Origin: OLB4 sp002050165
GTDB lineage: Bacteria; Bacteroidota; Ignavibacteria; Tepidaquicellales; Tepidaquicellaceae
Assembly (NCBI GenBank): GCA_030263475.1
Contig: SZPC01000010.1
Span: 1 to 64,000 of the forward strand
Direction of reading: 5' to 3'
Length of the DNA: 64,000 bases
Shown here: one piece after another, positions 44,138-55,200 of the stretch
Layout: each line of letters begins with the position of its first letter
How positions within the stretch are numbered: the first letter of the stretch is position 1
Position numbers and translations under genes: made by a program
Notes under the pieces: model-generated
What the model was told of the DNA's origin: nothing
What the model saw: only the letters and a program-made list of their open reading frames with translations
Databases searched by the model: none

Positions 44138-46566
44138 AACCCGAATCCTTCATCCATCGGTTGAGAATCATCATTGTTTCTTCTCCGTTTCCTGTCTTGA
44201 TTCCCTTCGTCCGTTCCGAATTTATAACTAATATTCAGGAACACATTTCTCGAATCCCATCTTCGTTCGAAGCTTTCAACGTAATTTTGGTCATCAATCC
44301 GTACCCTGAATTTTTGCGTATCGAACAAGTCACTTACTCTCAGAGTAAGAGAAAGTTTTTTATCGAACAGATCTTTTCGCAAAGCAACATCCATTCCCTG
44401 GAAAGGTTCTATCGTTCCTTGTGCTGAAAACCTTTCTCCGGAATAATAATACGATAACTGCAAACCAAAATCCGCCGGTAAATTTACTGAAGATGAGAAT
44501 CTGGTACTCCACGAATAATCACTCCTTTTAGTACCGATTCCGGATTCGCCGGGATCAACTTCACTTTTAAAATAGCTGAAACTCCCGGTTAAATTTAATT
44601 CTTTGAAGGGTTGAGTATTGAAAATGATTTCGCCACCGTAACTTTTCGCAGTTGCAAGATTATCAAATGTTGTCAACGTAGTTACGCTATCTAAAAGAAT
44701 ACTTGTCCTTGTAATATCATCGGTAGTATGTCTGTAAAAAATTGACGGGGTAATTGTTCCAAAATCGAAATAGTTAATGTAGTTCAACTCAAGTGAATTG
44801 GTGAAAGCAGGTTTCAATTTTGGATTTCCCTGATAAATATTTTGTGGGTCTGATACTCTTTTAAATGGATTTAACGACCACTGTCTGGGACGCTGTATTC
44901 TACGACTATAACTTATTTGTAATTCCTGTGAAATTCCCAATTTTCTTGACAGACTTACCGAAGGGAAGAAATCTATATAATCGTTATCAAAATTTTCTCC
45001 GGTTGTTACCAAATCACCACGAATTATTGTTTGCTCCGCTCTTAAACCAAATGAGAAACCAAAATCGGAAATGTTTCCACCAAGAATTGCATAAATACCG
45101 TGAACCTGTTGTTTGTATATAAACCTGTTCGATAAAGTCGTATCAGTTACATATTGATTTAAAGAATAATTATAAAATCGGTTGTCAACGTCCAAATCAC
45201 GTTTTGAAATATCTCCTTTATAGCCCGCTTCAAGTTTTAATTTTTCCTTGACGGGGTACGAGTAGTCAACGCGCAAAGAAAGGTTGTTTTCAGTTTCATC
45301 TGTAATTTCATTCAACCTTGTAGGTTCAGCAACTACCGGGAAAATGTATTCGTCGTCCGTAAAAACATTTTCATCATCTGTTTCGCGGTTAAAATTAAAA
45401 TCGGAGGTAATTTTATGTTCTTTTTCGTCAAAGTTGTGTTGAAATCTCATGGAAATATCAATGTTGTCACCCTTTTCATTTTCATTACTTTTCCTTATAT
45501 AATCTGCAATGAGGTTACCGTTAGCATCAACTTCTTTTGAAGCGGTAAACCTTGCGCTCGTCGGATCACCGGTTCGGTAGCTAAGAGTTAAACCAAGTAA
45601 AGTTGACTTATCGAACGAATAATCAAATCCACTTGAAATTGAATTTGAGATTCGACGCCTGAAACCATTTGCAGTCTGCGAGAGTGAACTTGTCCCTGAG
45701 CTTAAAAATACACTCCTGGAACTTGAACCACTGGATTCAAAATTAAATGAATTATAGTTAAGATTACCGAAAAAATTTAAATTGTCCTTGCGGAAGTTCA
45801 GATATAATCCACCGGTATATTTGTCTTTTGTGCCTGCATTAAGGGTAACATTACCATTATATCCGAAGCTTTCTGATTTCTTTAGTATAATGTTTATTAT
45901 TCCTGTTGTTCCTTCAGCTTCAAATCTTACGGATGGGTTGGTAATTAATTCAACCCGATCAATCTGGTCGGCTGAGATTTGTTCGAGAATTATTGTCCGA
46001 TTTGAGCCATCAAGCCCCGATGGTCTGCCATCAATCAGAATTCTGACATTTTCGCTCCCTCTCACACTGACGTTACCTTCAACATCCACCGTTACCGAGG
46101 GGACTTCACGTAAAACATCAATCGCTGAACCACCACGTAAGGTCAAATTTTCCTCTACATTGAATATTCGTCTGTCACCTTTAAATTCAATCTTACTACG
46201 CTCACTCTCGATAACTATTTCGTCCGTTGTCATTTCACCCGATTTTAATCTGACTTTACCGATATCAAGAGAAGCGTTTCCTGAATTGAGCGTTATATCC
46301 GGAACTACGGTCGTACTATAACCAATCATACTAATTTCCAATCTGTACCTGCCAAACGGAATTTCGTCTAAAAAGAATTTTCCGTCTAAATCCGTCGCAC
46401 CACCTTTAACAATTTTATTATCGCTGTCTAAAAGCGAAGCTGATGCATCCGAAAGCGGTAGATCTGTAGAATTTTCCAGTACAATCCCAGATATTGAACC
46501 TTTCTGTTGGGGAAAAATTACAGATGTGGTTAATAAAAATACTGCTACAATCAAAAAAGTTTTCAT
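44134..46566 (-). CDS. TonB-dependent receptor-like outer-membrane protein
   Basis: This 810-residue protein has a signal peptide (MKTFLIVAVFLLTTSVIFPQ) and a carboxypeptidase-regulatory-like beta domain (about 24-105: SISGIVLENSTDLPLSDA, LDGKFFLDEIPFGRYRLEI). A plug domain follows (about 125-220: RGGSAIDVLREVPSVTVDVE, RVELITNPSVRFEAEGTTG), then a large C-terminal barrel of the OMP_b-brl_3 type. It lacks the SusD-type partner of glycan systems. Bacteroidota-type members of this group import or bind unknown ligands. Codon use looks like its neighbours. The last residues (FKLGDEGNQDRKRRRNN-like tail) are hydrophilic and extend past the barrel. Confidence 0.85.
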   Translation of the reverse strand: MKTFLIVAVFLLTTSVIFPQQKGSISGIVLENSTDLPLSDASASLLDSDNKIVKGGATDLDGKFFLDEIPFGRYRLEISMIGYSTTVVPDITLNSGNASLDIGKVRLKSGEMTTDEIVIESERSKIEFKGDRRIFNVEENLTLRGGSAIDVLREVPSVTVDVEGNVSVRGSENVRILIDGRPSGLDGSNRTIILEQISADQIDRVELITNPSVRFEAEGTTGIINIILKKSESFGYNGNVTLNAGTKDKYTGGLYLNFRKDNLNFFGNLNYNSFNFESSGSSSRSVFLSSGTSSLSQTANGFRRRISNSISSGFDYSFDKSTLLGLTLSYRTGDPTSARFTASKEVDANGNLIADYIRKSNENEKGDNIDISMRFQHNFDEKEHKITSDFNFNRETDDENVFTDDEYIFPVVAEPTRLNEITDETENNLSLRVDYSYPVKEKLKLEAGYKGDISKRDLDVDNRFYNYSLNQYVTDTTLSNRFIYKQQVHGIYAILGGNISDFGFSFGLRAEQTIIRGDLVTTGENFDNDYIDFFPSVSLSRKLGISQELQISYSRRIQRPRQWSLNPFKRVSDPQNIYQGNPKLKPAFTNSLELNYINYFDFGTITPSIFYRHTTDDITRTSILLDSVTTLTTFDNLATAKSYGGEIIFNTQPFKELNLTGSFSYFKSEVDPGESGIGTKRSDYSWSTRFSSSVNLPADFGLQLSYYYSGERFSAQGTIEPFQGMDVALRKDLFDKKLSLTLRVSDLFDTQKFRVRIDDQNYVESFERRWDSRNVFLNISYKFGTDEGNQDRKRRRNNDDSQPMDEGFGF

Positions 46567-46631
46567 TCTTAAGATTTAATGTTAAAATCTCCCCCGAACT
46601 TAGACATATTTTTTTTAAAATAGTTTAAATC

Positions 46632-46657
46632 AAAATGCGGGTTTCCGCCCGCATTTT
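46632..46657 (-). terminator. Rho-independent terminator for the thioredoxin/TPR gene
   Basis: A 10-bp perfect stem, AAAATGCGGG (46632-46641) and CCCGCATTTT (46648-46657), has a 6-nt loop. A and T tracts at both ends make it work in either direction. On the minus strand it follows the gene ending at 46787 and precedes the receptor gene, so it isolates the two. Confidence 0.75.
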
Positions 46658-46786
46658 ATCTGATAATAAATTTTCCGGTTTAAAAGTTTCTTAACGTAAC
46701 CCGTTAGTTACAAAAAAACTGGCTGAAGAATGTTTCGCAAGCTCCTCCTTTTTACCAAAAATTTCCTTTCTATTGCAAATTCTCCT

Positions 46787-47851
46787 TTATTCCCCGAGCG
46801 CTTTTACAATTTTATTCTTTTGCTCTTTATACAATTTTCTATACGACCATAGTGAAAGTGATTTGTTGATGTATTCGTTCGCCTTTTCAAAATTTCCCAT
46901 TTGATATTCAAGCTCAGATCTGACATAATCAACTCCGGCAACAAATATCATTCCCTGAAGATATGGTTCAGCCTTATTCGTAAATTCCATAACCGATAAT
47001 CTCTCTTCATTGGTTGCATTTGAATCTCTCATAACTTTACTTGCTTTTCCGAGATAATATTGTCCGATATAAAACTTTACAAATTCATCATCCGGATATA
47101 TTGCTTCAATATTTTTAATAACTGACTGAATCTCCGCATCATCTTTTGACTCGAACGATTCATTCAGAAAAGTCAATGCAATATCTCTCGTTAGCGCATT
47201 ATCAGGATACATCTCAACTAACTCTTTCATCTTTTGATTATCCTCATTTATTATTGCAAGCATCATTTCAGCATCTTCACGATAATCACTGTCAGTTTCC
47301 GAAACTTTTTTATAAAACTGAATTGCCTCTTCGTTATTTCCATCCGAATATAACCTTTCAGCATAATAGTACAAAACTTTCGGATCGTTTGAACCTTTAT
47401 CAACTTCAGTTTTCAGATACTCCATTGTAAGACCATCAACAATTATCTGTTTTGCATAGTCAAGGAATTCTTTCGGCGGCATATATCCGGCTACTCTTCC
47501 CAGCTCTTTCCCTTCACTGTTAAGATATATTGTTGTCGGGAAACCACGAGCCTCGAATTCTTCAGCCAACCTGATACCATCACCTTTCTCGGCATCTATT
47601 TTAAGATTTATCAGATTAGCATTTACAAAATCTGCAAACTCTTCATTTGTAAAAACTCTCATTTCAAGATTTCTGCACCAGATGCACCATTCGGTATTAA
47701 AGTCTATCATAATACCTTTATTTTCCTTCGCGGCAAGTAAAAGCGCTTCTTCGTATGTGCCATCAAAAAAATTGACCTTGTTTCCATAGTCATCGGCAAT
47801 AACTGAACACGCCATAACAAAAAAGGTAAAAATCAAAATTATTGTCTTCAT
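46787..47851 (-). CDS. thioredoxin-fold protein with TPR-like C-terminus
   Basis: This 354-residue exported protein has a signal peptide at residues 1-19. The VMAC at 12-15 could also act as a lipobox. A thioredoxin-like domain follows with the redox pair C56-x-x-C59 (TEWCIWCRNLE), the cis-proline segment GFPTTIYLNSEG, and the end of the fold at about residue 135. The remaining 200 residues are TPR-like helices (YYYAERLYSDGNNEEAIQFY, YQMGNFEKANEYINKSLSLW). It probably acts in the periplasm on disulfides or on cytochrome c thiols. It is not next to the ccm operon, but it could cover the missing CcmG-type function, which is inference only. Confidence 0.82.
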   Translation of the reverse strand: MKTIILIFTFFVMACSVIADDYGNKVNFFDGTYEEALLLAAKENKGIMIDFNTEWCIWCRNLEMRVFTNEEFADFVNANLINLKIDAEKGDGIRLAEEFEARGFPTTIYLNSEGKELGRVAGYMPPKEFLDYAKQIIVDGLTMEYLKTEVDKGSNDPKVLYYYAERLYSDGNNEEAIQFYKKVSETDSDYREDAEMMLAIINEDNQKMKELVEMYPDNALTRDIALTFLNESFESKDDAEIQSVIKNIEAIYPDDEFVKFYIGQYYLGKASKVMRDSNATNEERLSVMEFTNKAEPYLQGMIFVAGVDYVRSELEYQMGNFEKANEYINKSLSLWSYRKLYKEQKNKIVKALGE

Positions 47852-47948
47852 AATATTATTTTGGTTTGTTCAAATCTATTTTATTTAAAAATTAAATTGA
47901 ATATCATTAATCAGAGCTTATAATTTTAAATATAAAACTATAAATAAA

Positions 47949-48731
47949 ATGGGAAAAGGAATTCTCAGTATATTTATTTTTTTGCAGTCTGTTTTCGTAT
48001 ATTCGCAAACTACTACAACACCTGATACAGAAAAAAAATTCTATACCGGATTTGGAACCTCCGTTTCATCTTATATCGGTGAAGATTTCGGTAGCAGATA
48101 TTCAATCCGTTCATTTTTTAATAACTATGACAGTTACTACAACCAATCCTACAATTCTAATCCGGCTTTCGGCGTATTTCCTCTGAACCTGCAATTTAAC
48201 TTCGGTTACAGATTCAACGATAAAATTGCAACTGAGCTTGAAACGTCTTTTATCTGGCATGCCCGCGGGTATATGACTAATCCGGACTTTCAAACGGGTA
48301 CGCTATCCGGTGGTCGTTATTATTCCGACAGATACGATTATTCAAGTATGATGGCTGTCCCGCTTTTTATAAATATGAAGTATAGCCCGTTTGGTGAATA
48401 CTACAACAGTCTGATTTTTAAAACAGGTTTTGGTTTTCAATATGTTTCAGAATCGATAGACCGGGTAAGAAAAATTTATGAAGAATCGTACTATTATACA
48501 TACTTTACGGAATATCTGCTCGGTACCACCACTGCTTCTAAGTTTATGCCAGGTATAAAAATCGGCGCCGGGTATCTTGGGGAAATTGGCGATGGATTTT
48601 TAAACGAGACTGATATTACTTATACATTGTTTTTCAACAACAATAAAATTTCCGGTAATCCTCTGGCAATTAATACATCCGGCAAGATAGGTATGATTTC
48701 ATTGAATACCAGAATTTATCTGGTCTTTTGA
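47949..48731 (+). CDS. outer-membrane beta-barrel protein, unrecognised
   Basis: This 260-residue protein has a signal peptide ending near residue 19 (VFVYSQ). It is followed by alternating aromatic/polar strands typical of an 8- to 12-strand barrel (FPLNLQFNFGYRFNDKIATE, GFGFQYVSESI). The final strand ends in phenylalanine (LNTRIYLVF), as expected for BAM recognition. A Tyr/Asn/Ser-rich stretch near residues 45-62 (NNYDSYYNQSYNSN) probably forms a surface loop. No catalytic motif is visible. It is flanked by non-coding gaps on both sides and transcribed alone. Confidence 0.65.
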   Translation: MGKGILSIFIFLQSVFVYSQTTTTPDTEKKFYTGFGTSVSSYIGEDFGSRYSIRSFFNNYDSYYNQSYNSNPAFGVFPLNLQFNFGYRFNDKIATELETSFIWHARGYMTNPDFQTGTLSGGRYYSDRYDYSSMMAVPLFINMKYSPFGEYYNSLIFKTGFGFQYVSESIDRVRKIYEESYYYTYFTEYLLGTTTASKFMPGIKIGAGYLGEIGDGFLNETDITYTLFFNNNKISGNPLAINTSGKIGMISLNTRIYLVF

Positions 48732-48884
48732 TTTTACCTCTAAATGAAAACCCGAATTAGGTATTTTACATATCTGTAAACCAAACGGTAACCGAAAGTT
48801 TTTGCGGAGATCTTGTTTCGCGGATTAACGCTTTCAGTATTCCGCTTTTTCTTTTTTCCAAAATACTTTAGCTCAGTTTAAACT

Positions 48885-51398
48885 TTGAACTTTCTGCTTA
48901 AAAATCTCATAGGGATTGTTATCTTTTTAGTTGCTGCGGCTTTTACTTTGTTCTTCCTGTTCTCCGATTTATCTGAAAGGTCATTCTATAAAACTGATGG
49001 TGCTATACTCCTGACATCTCTTGAGGACACTGTTAGTATTGCATTTGATAATTACGGCGTCCCTTCAATTAACGCATCAAATGAAAAAGATATTTATTTT
49101 GCTCTCGGTTATATACACGCACAGGACAGGCTTTGGCAAATGGATTTAACCCGGCGGGTTGCGGAAGGAAGGCTTGCTGAAATTTTGGGGAAAGAGGTTC
49201 TCGATTTTGATATCTTGTTCAGGACTATAGGAATATACAAAACATGTTATCAACTATATGACTCTATTTCTCCAAAATCAAAAGATATTCTTGAAAGCTA
49301 TTCGCTCGGTATTAACTCTTTTATCCGTTCAAACTTAACTAATCTGCCTTTCGAGTTCGATGTTCTTGATTACAAACCTGATCCATGGAAACCTGAACAT
49401 TCTTTAATGGTTATTCGCTTAATGGCATGGGATCTGAATACTTCATGGTACGCTGATCAATTGTTTACAGACCTAAGGAACAGGTTCGGCGAAGTTCTTG
49501 TCAAAGATTTAATTCCGGATTATTCTCCCAACGGACCCTTTGTAATCAAAGAAAACGGAAATGGAGGTGTAGCCGGTGATACAATTAACTTATCAGCTGA
49601 CATTCGCCCGAAATCCGGGGGCTATGATAATCTATCGCGGGAATTTGTTGGAAAGATTCTTAACTACAGGAATTATTTCGGACTTAGTATGAATGCACAG
49701 GGTAGCAACGCGTGGGTAATTTCATCTGAAAGATCAGATAGCCGGAAACCTATACTGGCGAACGATCCACACCTTCAACTTTCAGTTCCTTCGAAATGGT
49801 ACGAGGTAAAATTTACTAACACTTCCAATGGAAATTTTGTAGCTGGGTTTTCCATCCCCGGGGCGCCGGGTATAGTTGCCGGAAGGAATAACTGTATAGC
49901 CTGGGGTGTTACCAATCTGATGAACGACGACTCTGATCTTTTGCTGTTGAATAAAAAATCAACTTCGTATATTTACGATAGTACCACTTATCAACTGGAT
50001 AGTACTTTAGAGGAAATTAATATTAAAGATGAAGTTGATGGACATATTTTCGTTACTTACAGTACTGTCGCCGGACCGGTTGTCTCAGGACTTAATAGAA
50101 TGGGTTTTGCCTCAGAGAAAAAACTCATCACAGGTGGTGATAAATTGCTTGTTCTTCAATGGACCGGATTTCATAAAAGTGATGAAATCCTCTCATTTCA
50201 CAAACTCAATTTTGCAAAAGACTGGTCACAATTCAGAAATTCCTTCCGGGATTACAATGCTCCGGCGCTGAATTTCGTTTACGCTGATACTTCAGGAAAT
50301 ATTGGATATCAGGTTGCCGGTTTCATACCGATTAGAAATAATAATTCACAAAATACTGAACAAGGATTCTACAATCCTTCCGGTAAAACATGGTCTTCAT
50401 TTATTCCTTTCGATAACCTTCCGTTTGTTCAAAACCCTGATACCGGCTTTATAGTAACAGCAAACAATCCCCCGCTAAAAAATTCAGGTTACTATATTTC
50501 ATATTTGTTTGAGCCACACTACCGTGCTGAAAGAATAGAGGAAATTATATCTTCAAGGGTTCTATTCTCACCTGAAGAATTTGAGCTACTGCAAAATGAT
50601 GTTTACTCTCATCAGGCACAGGAATTTCTTTCTTATTTATTTGAGGCAGCAAATGATTCAATTGGTATTGAACCTGAATATTCTGAATATCTCAGTTTAT
50701 TAAAAAACTGGAACTATCAAATGTTACCGTCTTTGCCACAACCAACAATTTTTGCAACTTTCGAGTTGATGCTATACAAGAATATTTATTTAATCAGATT
50801 TGGAGATGAACTGTTCAGAGATTATGTGTTAATAAAAAATATACCTGTGCGAAATACATCTAAATTACTAAGAGGGAAAAAATCCTGGCTTTTCAATCTT
50901 GATCCGTTATCCGTGATACCTGTTCCGGCAAATGAAATCCTTAAACTGAGTTTTTATGAAGCCATAGATAAGCTCATCGAAGTAAGTGGAACACCGAACT
51001 ATGATAATTGGACCTGGGCAGAGTATCACAAGGTCATTTTAAAGCATCCACTTGGAAGCGTACCTGCACTTGAAAATGTATTGAACATTGGTCCGTTTGG
51101 AGCAGGTGGCAGCGGCACTACTGTATTATCTTCCGAGTACCAATTCTCAAATTCATCATCCGATTTCAATTTCATTGCAACCATTGGTTCATCTATGAGA
51201 ATGATTACAGATTTGAACGACAATTTTAAAATGATAACCGTTAATTCTACCGGTCAGTCAGGTCAACCGCTACACCCGCATTACAGAGACCAGTTCAGGT
51301 TATGGTTGTTTGGCGAATATAAAGAACTCAATATTTCAGCAGAAACGAATATTACTTCCGGCGCTTCATCAATTCTTAAATTAATCCCGACTGATTAA
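48885..51398 (+). CDS. penicillin acylase family Ntn hydrolase
   Basis: This is an N-terminal-nucleophile amidase precursor of 837 residues, expected in the periplasm or as a membrane-anchored protein. An N-terminal hydrophobic helix (LIGIVIFLVAAAFTLFFLF) serves as signal or anchor. The alpha-chain region carries YGVPSINASNEKDIYFALGYIHAQDRLWQMD. The autocatalytic serine is S274 in AQG-SNAWVISSERS, which would become the N-terminus of the beta chain. The substrate is unknown: members cleave penicillins, acyl-homoserine lactones or other amides. It begins at a TTG with no clear Shine-Dalgarno sequence. The rsmA start overlaps the stop by one base. Confidence 0.9.
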   Translation: MNFLLKNLIGIVIFLVAAAFTLFFLFSDLSERSFYKTDGAILLTSLEDTVSIAFDNYGVPSINASNEKDIYFALGYIHAQDRLWQMDLTRRVAEGRLAEILGKEVLDFDILFRTIGIYKTCYQLYDSISPKSKDILESYSLGINSFIRSNLTNLPFEFDVLDYKPDPWKPEHSLMVIRLMAWDLNTSWYADQLFTDLRNRFGEVLVKDLIPDYSPNGPFVIKENGNGGVAGDTINLSADIRPKSGGYDNLSREFVGKILNYRNYFGLSMNAQGSNAWVISSERSDSRKPILANDPHLQLSVPSKWYEVKFTNTSNGNFVAGFSIPGAPGIVAGRNNCIAWGVTNLMNDDSDLLLLNKKSTSYIYDSTTYQLDSTLEEINIKDEVDGHIFVTYSTVAGPVVSGLNRMGFASEKKLITGGDKLLVLQWTGFHKSDEILSFHKLNFAKDWSQFRNSFRDYNAPALNFVYADTSGNIGYQVAGFIPIRNNNSQNTEQGFYNPSGKTWSSFIPFDNLPFVQNPDTGFIVTANNPPLKNSGYYISYLFEPHYRAERIEEIISSRVLFSPEEFELLQNDVYSHQAQEFLSYLFEAANDSIGIEPEYSEYLSLLKNWNYQMLPSLPQPTIFATFELMLYKNIYLIRFGDELFRDYVLIKNIPVRNTSKLLRGKKSWLFNLDPLSVIPVPANEILKLSFYEAIDKLIEVSGTPNYDNWTWAEYHKVILKHPLGSVPALENVLNIGPFGAGGSGTTVLSSEYQFSNSSSDFNFIATIGSSMRMITDLNDNFKMITVNSTGQSGQPLHPHYRDQFRLWLFGEYKELNISAETNITSGASSILKLIPTD

Positions 51399-52216
51399 TG
51401 TCGCTCTCTTCAAAAGAGAAATATAAAATTTTTAAACCTAAAAAATTTCTCGGACAAAACTTTCTTACAGATGAAAATATTTCCAGAAAGATTGTAGCGT
51501 CGCTTGACATTAAATCCAGCGATAAGGTAATTGAAATAGGTCCCGGATATGGCGCTCTTACGAAATTTCTGGTAAACTCAAAATGTGATTTCATCGCAAT
51601 TGAAATTGACAGATCCATTGCCGGTAAATTACGCGATAAGTACAATGGAATTTCCATAATCGAAAAAGATTTCCTTGATGTATCGCTGAAAGACCTCGCA
51701 GGAAATAAAAAAATTAAGATCGTTGGGAATATACCGTATAATATTACTTCACAGATTTTATTTAAATTTTTCGATGACAGGGATGTGATAAAAATGGCTG
51801 TCGTAATGATGCAAAAGGAAGTAGCTCAAAGATTAGTAGCAACGAAAGGAACAAAAAATTACGGGATACTTTCACTCAACGCACAGATATATTCCGATAT
51901 TAAAAAACTTTTCACAGTACCGCCTACTGCATTTTTCCCGAAACCTGCGGTTGATTCAATGGTTTTGAGTTTCAGTTTTTTGAGGAAAGTTGATTTTATA
52001 AAAAATCATTCATTGTTCCGTGAATTTCTGAGAGCAGCTTTTTCGCAAAGGAGAAAAACTTTACGAAATTCATTGAAATCATTTTTTGAAAACTACCAAA
52101 CTAACGTGAATAGTTTATCAACGGATTTGAGTCGCCGGTCCGAATCACTCGCAATTGACGAGATTATTGATTTATATAATGAAATTCTGAGTTCTTCACA
52201 TATCCCAAATCCATGA
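51398..52216 (+). CDS. rsmA: 16S rRNA dimethyladenosine transferase
   Basis: RsmA (KsgA) dimethylates A1518 and A1519 in 16S rRNA late in 30S assembly. The 272 residues match the family. The start KPKKFLGQNFLTDENISRKI, the SAM motif VIEIGPGYGALTKFL, the catalytic NIPYNITSQILF motif and the C-terminal RRKTLRNSLKSFF helix are all present. It is coupled to the acylase gene (1-nt overlap) and to mfd (4-nt overlap). Confidence 0.95.
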   Translation: MSLSSKEKYKIFKPKKFLGQNFLTDENISRKIVASLDIKSSDKVIEIGPGYGALTKFLVNSKCDFIAIEIDRSIAGKLRDKYNGISIIEKDFLDVSLKDLAGNKKIKIVGNIPYNITSQILFKFFDDRDVIKMAVVMMQKEVAQRLVATKGTKNYGILSLNAQIYSDIKKLFTVPPTAFFPKPAVDSMVLSFSFLRKVDFIKNHSLFREFLRAAFSQRRKTLRNSLKSFFENYQTNVNSLSTDLSRRSESLAIDEIIDLYNEILSSSHIPNP

Positions 52217-55200
52217 TTCACGAAGTTGTTAATCTAATCAATGACAAACGAGTTTTCGAGAGTATATTCGAAAAGCCAATACCGGATAAACTACTTATTA
52301 CCGGGATTTCGGGATCATTGAACTCACTTTTACTTTACACTATTTATTCTACACTATGCAAAAAAGTTATTTTCATCTCGAATGATAAATCTGAATTAGA
52401 AAATTTTCTTGGTGATCTCGGATTAATTTCACCTGATATTAAAACCGCTTTACCGGATGAAAAAAACGATAACCCAGATGAAAACTCAAAGGCATTAAAT
52501 TTATTTTCAAGCGGAGGAGATTTTATTGTATTTATGCGACCGGAGTACCTGGGTTCAACCGTAATCGATAAATCAAAATTCATTGATTCACTGACAATTC
52601 TTGAAAAAGGTAAAGAATATAGCTTTGGGGATTTAGCCAATAAACTGAACGATTTCGGATACTCTAAAAATGATTTCGTGGAAGAACAAGGTCAGTATTC
52701 CATAAGGGGTGGAATAATTGATATATTCCCCGATAGTCTCGAAGTTCCCGTGAGGATTGAATTTTACGGTGATACAATCGAGTCGCTCAGAGAGTTTGAT
52801 ATTGATACGCAACGTTCGCTTAAAGATGTGCCATCAGTAAGTTTCGCAATGAATCTGTCAAACGATACAAACAATTCTCAAGAGCGTACGGAACCTGTAT
52901 TTTCTTATATTCCTGATGATGCTTTAATCGTGATAAACGAACCGGCAGATATTAATGTTAAAGAACCCGGTATTGATATTGATAATTTATTGTCAGCTCG
53001 TAAAGGGATTTTTGTATCATCATTTCAAAGTTCCAATCCGTCTTTAACTTCAGGTATGATTCCGGCCGGTACCAAACGAATCAAACTCGATTCGTTCAAT
53101 CAACCTGACTTTCATGGAAATCTTAAACAACTTCACACAGACCTTCTGGACAAGTTGAAACAAGGCTACGATATTTACATGTTATGTTCTGATAAATATC
53201 AGGCAGAACGTATGTCAAAAATTATTGATGATCTCGGTAACGACGACGAAACTGATTACAGGGAAACCTCGCAAAAACATTATACTTCCCCAAAGCGGTC
53301 GAAAAATCTAATTAGTGGAAAACTCCGGATAATTGAAGAATCACTTCACAGTGGATTTACGATTAACAATAAAAGAATCGCAGTTTATACAGAACATCAG
53401 GTTTTCGGACGATATTTCAGGCAGTTAAAAAAGAGAAAATCTAAATTCAAAGGTTTAACCTTCGGTGAATTGAAAGAACTCCGGCAGGGTGATTTCGTTG
53501 TTCACCGGGATTTCGGAATTGGTATTTATTCCGGCTTGAAAAAAATAAGCGTAAGCGGTAACGAACAGGAGGTGATGCTTATTCGGTATAAAGATAAAGA
53601 TAAAGTTTATGTCAACCTGAATTATATTCACCTCGTTAAAAAATACAGCTCAAACGAGGGACATGTTCCTAAACTTACGAAACTCGGTGGAGCTGAGTGG
53701 GATAACATAAAACAACGGGCAAAGAAAAATGTAAAGGATATTGCACGCGATCTCATTTTGCTGTATGCAAAGAGAAAATCATCACCGGGTTTTAAATTCT
53801 CTGCTGATACCCATTGGCAACGCGAACTTGAGGCAAGTTTTATGTATGAAGATACACCTGACCAAATCAAAGCAACTTACGAGATTAAAGAGGATATGGA
53901 ATCACCTCATCCGATGGACAGGCTTGTTTGTGGCGATGTTGGATTTGGTAAAACTGAAGTTGCAGTCAGGGCAGCGTTTAAGGCGGTTTTAGATAATAAG
54001 CAGGTAGCGGTGCTGGTTCCGACCACTATTCTTGCAAAACAACACTTCAATACCTTTCGTGACAGGTTATCACCATTTGCCGTTGAGATTGGTGTAATTA
54101 CCCGACTTGAAAAAAAAGCAGATCAATTGGAGTCAATCCGGCGGGTAGCATCAGGGAAAATAAATATACTCATTGGAACACACCGGATCTTATCAAAGGA
54201 TATTACATTCAAAGATCTCGGATTGTTGATAATTGATGAGGAACAACGTTTTGGGGTGAAGGCAAAAGAAATCCTCAGGACATTAAAACCAAATGTTGAT
54301 ACATTAACGTTGACAGCGACACCGATTCCAAGAACACTTAATTTTTCTCTGCTTGGTGCAAGGGATCTCTCTATTATTAACACTCCACCAAAAAACCGCA
54401 AACCTATAATTACAGATATAATAACTTTAGATTGGGAGGAAATCGGGCGGATCATCAAAGATGAACTCCGCAGAAACGGGCAAGTCTATTTCGTCAACGA
54501 TAAAATTGAACGAATGTACACTCTCGCCGAGAAACTTAAGTCAATTGTTCCTACTGCTAAAATCAGTATAGCACACGGACAAATGGAAGCCCGGAAACTT
54601 GAAGACGTTATCATTAATTTCATCGAAAAGAAAATAAATGTTCTGGTATGTACAAAAATTATCGAGTCCGGATTAGATATTCCAAATGTAAACACTATAA
54701 TTATTAATGAAGCTCAGAACTTCGGACTTGCTGAATTGTATCAGCTTCGTGGAAGAGTCGGAAGAAGCGACCAGCAGGCGTTTGCTTATCTAATCTCACG
54801 GGAAGGAACCTTAACGAGAAGCGCAATTAGAAGGCTGCAATCTATTGAAGAATTTACTGAACTCGGTTCAGGTATTAACCTTGCAATAAGAGATATGGAA
54901 ATAAGAGGAGTTGGTAATCTCCTCGGGCAACAACAAAGCGGCTTCGTGCAGCAAATGGGATTTGAACTCTTCATGAATATAATTGACGAAGCAGTTGACG
55001 AATTGAAGACAACCGAATTCAGCGAACTTTTCAAAGATGATAAATTATTTAAAGATAAAATTTCATTAGATTCGTCAACTCAGAGTAAACGTGAACCGAC
55101 AATAATTGAGAATGATTTGACAGCTCTCATACCTACTGAATACATTCAGAATGATACCGAACGACTTAATATCTACAAACGACTCTATGAAGCAACATCA

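Noticed and set aside
45782..46321. 179-residue open frame on the plus strand
   Set aside because: Antisense to the TonB-dependent receptor gene, very rich in Ser/Thr/Leu, with no recognisable domain.
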